Program-made: the position numbers and the translations under genes
Notes under the pieces: generated by a model
What the model was told of the DNA's origin: nothing
Seen by the model: only the letters and a program-made list of their open reading frames with translations
The model's database searches: none
In this document: positions 6,380 through 8,421 of the stretch, piece by piece
Numbering within the stretch: position 1 is the stretch's first letter
Layout: each line of letters opens with the position of its first letter
Assembly: GCA_902462665.1 (NCBI GenBank)
Contig: CABQCM010000041.1
Location: forward strand, 1-8,421
Direction of reading: 5' to 3'
Source: an uncultured Oscillospiraceae bacterium
GTDB taxonomy: Bacteria; Bacillota; Clostridia; Oscillospirales; Acutalibacteraceae
Length of the DNA: 8,421 bases

Positions 6380-8421
6380 TTACCCCTCAACGGGGAATTT
6401 GGAGATTAGATCCACCGAACGCTGCAATATCAGCAGCGCATCGGCTGCGTCTATCTGTTCGCTGCCGTCCACATTCGCTCTGGCCATTTGCTCCTCGGTC
6501 AGGGTAATGAGACCCACGCTATGCTGCAATGCAAGCAGCGCGTCCTGTGCATCGATGCTGCCGTCCGCGTTGATATCTCCAAACTTCGCTTGATTTTGCA
6601 ACGCACGGTAAGCCTCCCACGCGTCGTTCAAAGCCGAGCGGTTGGTGATGAGCGCAATGGCCTCCTCATCCCCGGCATAAAGCATCTCATACTGGCTAAG
6701 GACCATATCCGCAGCATCCAGCAGCTCTTTCTTCTCTGTATAATTGCTGCCAGTAATTTCACCAATGGCGTCAATCGCCTGGATCACTTCCTGCGCCTGC
6801 GCTGCGCGCTCGGTTTTGTAAGCCTCCATCAGCGGTTCCAGATACGCTTCCGCTTCGGTCAGCTTGGTAAGATCGCTTTCGGCCACATAAGGCTTTTGCG
6901 CGTCAGTCAAGCCTTCATAAGCGGCACGCGCGGCTTGGACTCGGTTAAAATCACGCAGGGTAAGCTGGTTCTTCGCGGGCAGTGCCTGAATTTGCTCCGC
7001 TACCACACGGGCAGCCGCTTCCAGCTCTTGGAATCCCGTCATTTTCTCAACCAGTTGCTGCAGTTTATCAACCAGATCGGCCGGAACCTTCTGTTTCTCA
7101 TCATCGGAAAGATTCTGGAAAGATAGCTGCGCTTTCTCCAGAGAAAGCCGGTCATCAATCGTCAGATCATCTACTTCGGGCAGCGCTTGAATCATTTCTA
7201 TAACCTTGTCGGCCTGCGAAACCGATGCATAGTACAAAATAGCGTTGCCCCATCCGGCGCTGTCGTAAGCAATGCCGTCGCGGCCGTCACGGACGCGAAG
7301 AACGATTTTGTTCGCCTTTGATACATCAACCGTAAGCATGCAGGCGTAGCCAGCTTCCAAAATCGGGCTTTCCACCACCAGCTCATCGTCCACCAGAATC
7401 TGGAACTGAATTTTGCCGGACGGACCGGCGCTGTCCTTACCAACGATGGCGCGGAACAAATCATACTCATAGCCGCTGATATCGTACACAATGTCGGCCA
7501 GACCGGTGCTCGGATCCACGTGGGTGCGAATTCCTTTTTGGAACTCAATGCCGGCGATGGTCAAAGTGCCGCCAGCCTCGTTGCAGTTAAAGCTTGGCTG
7601 ATAGGTCGGCACCTTGTCCTCAGAGGTCGCACCGTACATGCTCCAGCTTTCCCATTCCATATCGCTGATGTAAGCGGCCCCTTCGGGAACGGTCAAATCC
7701 AGCGTGGTATCCACCCATCCTTTTCTGGGCTCGTCCGGCACTACGATAGGATTGCTGTGAATCCGCGCATTGCCCCATGCCGAAGAATCTCCCATATATC
7801 CGTCGTCGCCACAGGTCACTCTCAGCGTCAATTTGCTGCCGCCCGTGATATCGCATTCTATTTTGCTGTCCTCTCCCGGATAAAGCAGCGGGCTTTCTGC
7901 AATCACTTTATCATCCAGCAGCACGATGAACTGTACATTGCCATGGCTCCCCGCACTGTCCTTACCGACGACGGCGGAGAAGGTGGTGCACTCGTACTTG
8001 CTGATATCATAGACAATGTCGGCCGGCGTATCGTTATCCGGATGGGTGCGCAGACCCTTGTCGTACTGCTTGCCCGCAATGGTTATCTTACCGCCATTTT
8101 CTTCACTGTTCCGGCTGGGGGTATACGGCGGGGCCGCATCGGTCGATTTTCCGCCGATCATGACCCAGCTCTCCCACTCAATATCCGAAAGATAGATTCC
8201 AACCTTGGGGTCGACAGGCTCGTCCGGCTCGGTGCTGAATTTGTCGTACGCCGCCTTCGCGTCTTCCAAAGTCTTTCGATTGGTAATGAGCGCCAGCGCT
8301 TCACTGTCTTCGCTGTACGCCTTATCGTATGCCGCCAGCGCGACCTCGGCAATGTCGATTGCCGCCTTTTTGCTCTCGTAATTTTCCTTGGTTACTTCGA
8401 CAATCGCGTTAATGGCGTCGA
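6380..8421 (-). CDS. extracellular NPCBM-tandem, helical-repeat, dockerin protein (5' end outside the window)
   Basis: The frame runs without a stop from the right edge to TAA 6382-6380, giving at least 679 residues; the start lies beyond the window. An internal TTG at 8269 could be mistaken for a start, but the upstream codons (DAINAIVEV to TNRKT) continue a clear repeat, so it is an internal leucine. Order in the visible part: helical unit about 1-61; NPCBM domains at about 74-223 and 248-400, each with YLSD/YISD, EWESW, KG-RTH, IVYDIS, VGKDSAG and AWGN/GWGN-type motifs; helical repeats about 402-610 with FIVAR-like LTDAQK and LSDDEK motifs; type I dockerin about 614-679 with two calcium loops (DINADGSIDAQD, NVDGSEQIDAAD). 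NPCBM domains bind sugars in glycosidases; dockerins bind cohesins on scaffolds. No catalytic domain is visible, but one may lie upstream of the edge. It precedes the GH36-dockerin gene on the same strand. Confidence 0.9.
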   Translation of the reverse strand, partial: DAINAIVEVTKENYESKKAAIDIAEVALAAYDKAYSEDSEALALITNRKTLEDAKAAYDKFSTEPDEPVDPKVGIYLSDIEWESWVMIGGKSTDAAPPYTPSRNSEENGGKITIAGKQYDKGLRTHPDNDTPADIVYDISKYECTTFSAVVGKDSAGSHGNVQFIVLLDDKVIAESPLLYPGEDSKIECDITGGSKLTLRVTCGDDGYMGDSSAWGNARIHSNPIVVPDEPRKGWVDTTLDLTVPEGAAYISDMEWESWSMYGATSEDKVPTYQPSFNCNEAGGTLTIAGIEFQKGIRTHVDPSTGLADIVYDISGYEYDLFRAIVGKDSAGPSGKIQFQILVDDELVVESPILEAGYACMLTVDVSKANKIVLRVRDGRDGIAYDSAGWGNAILYYASVSQADKVIEMIQALPEVDDLTIDDRLSLEKAQLSFQNLSDDEKQKVPADLVDKLQQLVEKMTGFQELEAAARVVAEQIQALPAKNQLTLRDFNRVQAARAAYEGLTDAQKPYVAESDLTKLTEAEAYLEPLMEAYKTERAAQAQEVIQAIDAIGEITGSNYTEKKELLDAADMVLSQYEMLYAGDEEAIALITNRSALNDAWEAYRALQNQAKFGDINADGSIDAQDALLALQHSVGLITLTEEQMARANVDGSEQIDAADALLILQRSVDLISKFPVEG
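6383..6580 (-). other. type I dockerin coding segment of the upstream protein
   Basis: Two calcium-binding loop-helix units are visible: GDINADGSIDAQDALLALQ and ANVDGSEQIDAADALLILQ. Loop positions 1, 3, 5, 9 and 12 carry D, N, D, D, D and N, D, S, D, D, as expected for calcium binding. The residues usually reading the cohesin (positions 10-11) are AQ and AA. In the dockerin of the neighbouring GH36 protein they are AS and AS. The rest of the two dockerins is strikingly alike, including QHSV, ALLILQRSV and a terminal FPxE, which argues for a common cohesin partner. Confidence 0.9.
6599..8419 (-). repeat. dispersed helical-unit duplication flanking the NPCBM pair
   Basis: A unit of about 61 residues at the window edge (8419-8237) matches one directly before the dockerin (6781-6599). 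Both have AI-AI-E-T--NY--KK early and ALITNR then DA--AY late, with 29 identical residues of 61 by hand alignment. Between them, a second repeat type occurs twice: IQALPEVDDLT (7198-7040) and IQALPAKNQLT (6997-6839), each followed by an L-D-EK or L-D-QK turn. These are probably alpha-helical spacer or FIVAR-like modules. Confidence 0.7.
7220..8200 (-). repeat. tandem NPCBM domain duplication
   Basis: Two copies of about 150 residues (8200-7751 and 7678-7220) share EWESW, the KG-RTH core, ADIVYDIS, VGKDSAG and the WGNA end. Similarity is also visible in the DNA, for example CTGTCCTTACC in both copies, but the copies have diverged, so the duplication is not recent. Tandem carbohydrate-binding domains usually raise avidity for multivalent glycans. 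Confidence 0.85.

Noticed and set aside
6488..7126. 212-codon + strand open frame over the upstream dockerin gene
   Set aside because: Also codon-aligned antisense to a clear repeat-and-dockerin protein; same codon-usage artefact.
8267..8269. TTG as start of the right-edge dockerin protein
   Set aside because: The frame continues upstream to the edge and encodes the first part of a recognisable repeat; a secreted protein would also need a signal peptide, which is absent here.
1..8421. tRNA, rRNA, CRISPR array, insertion sequence ends
   Set aside because: I saw no cloverleaf, ribosomal RNA stretch, regularly spaced repeat or terminal inverted repeat that would support one.

Overview
The window looks like a piece of a gut-type Clostridia (Firmicutes) genome. 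Shine-Dalgarno sites are strong (AGGTGG, AAAGGAGA, TGGAGG) and the intrinsic terminators are well formed. A Clostridia-style large serine recombinase sits beside a glycan-degradation locus whose secreted proteins end in type I dockerins. The species cannot be named from the sequence.

Left part, about 1-2154, + strand, visibly AT-richer: a serine-recombinase cassette typical of an integrated mobile element. It holds a possible 3' end of an upstream gene (3-68), a 53-codon small gene (138-299) closed by a textbook terminator (298-334), a short promoter region with a 22-bp palindrome (357-378), and a large serine recombinase of about 506-514 residues (to 1920). A small basic/acidic protein gene (1892-2080) overlaps the recombinase end by 29 nt and is followed by a terminator (2107-2153). 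This small gene contains an A7 run where a one-base change would give a longer, more natural C-terminus.

Boundary, 2154-2304: two convergent terminators (+ strand 2107-2153, - strand 2238-2275) flank about 85 nt without a convincing gene. One edge of the mobile element probably lies here or near it, but no attachment site can be proven from one end.

Right part, 2305-8421, - strand, GC-richer: two secreted or surface glycan-active proteins. The upstream one (6380-8421, cut by the right edge) carries a helical repeat, two tandem NPCBM carbohydrate-binding domains, more helical (FIVAR-like) repeats and a C-terminal dockerin; no catalytic domain is visible in the window. The downstream one (2305-6282) is a 1325-residue secreted GH36-type alpha-galactosidase/alpha-N-acetylgalactosaminidase-like enzyme with signal peptide, Ig-like domain, NPCBM domain, TIM barrel and a very similar dockerin. 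The two are separated by 97 nt containing a GC-rich hairpin and could be one operon. The matched dockerins suggest that both plug into the same cohesin-bearing scaffold, forming a cellulosome-like complex aimed at alpha-galactosyl or alpha-GalNAc glycans, possibly host mucin or blood-group-type glycans. That complex and its substrate are inference. The cohesin partner is not in the window.
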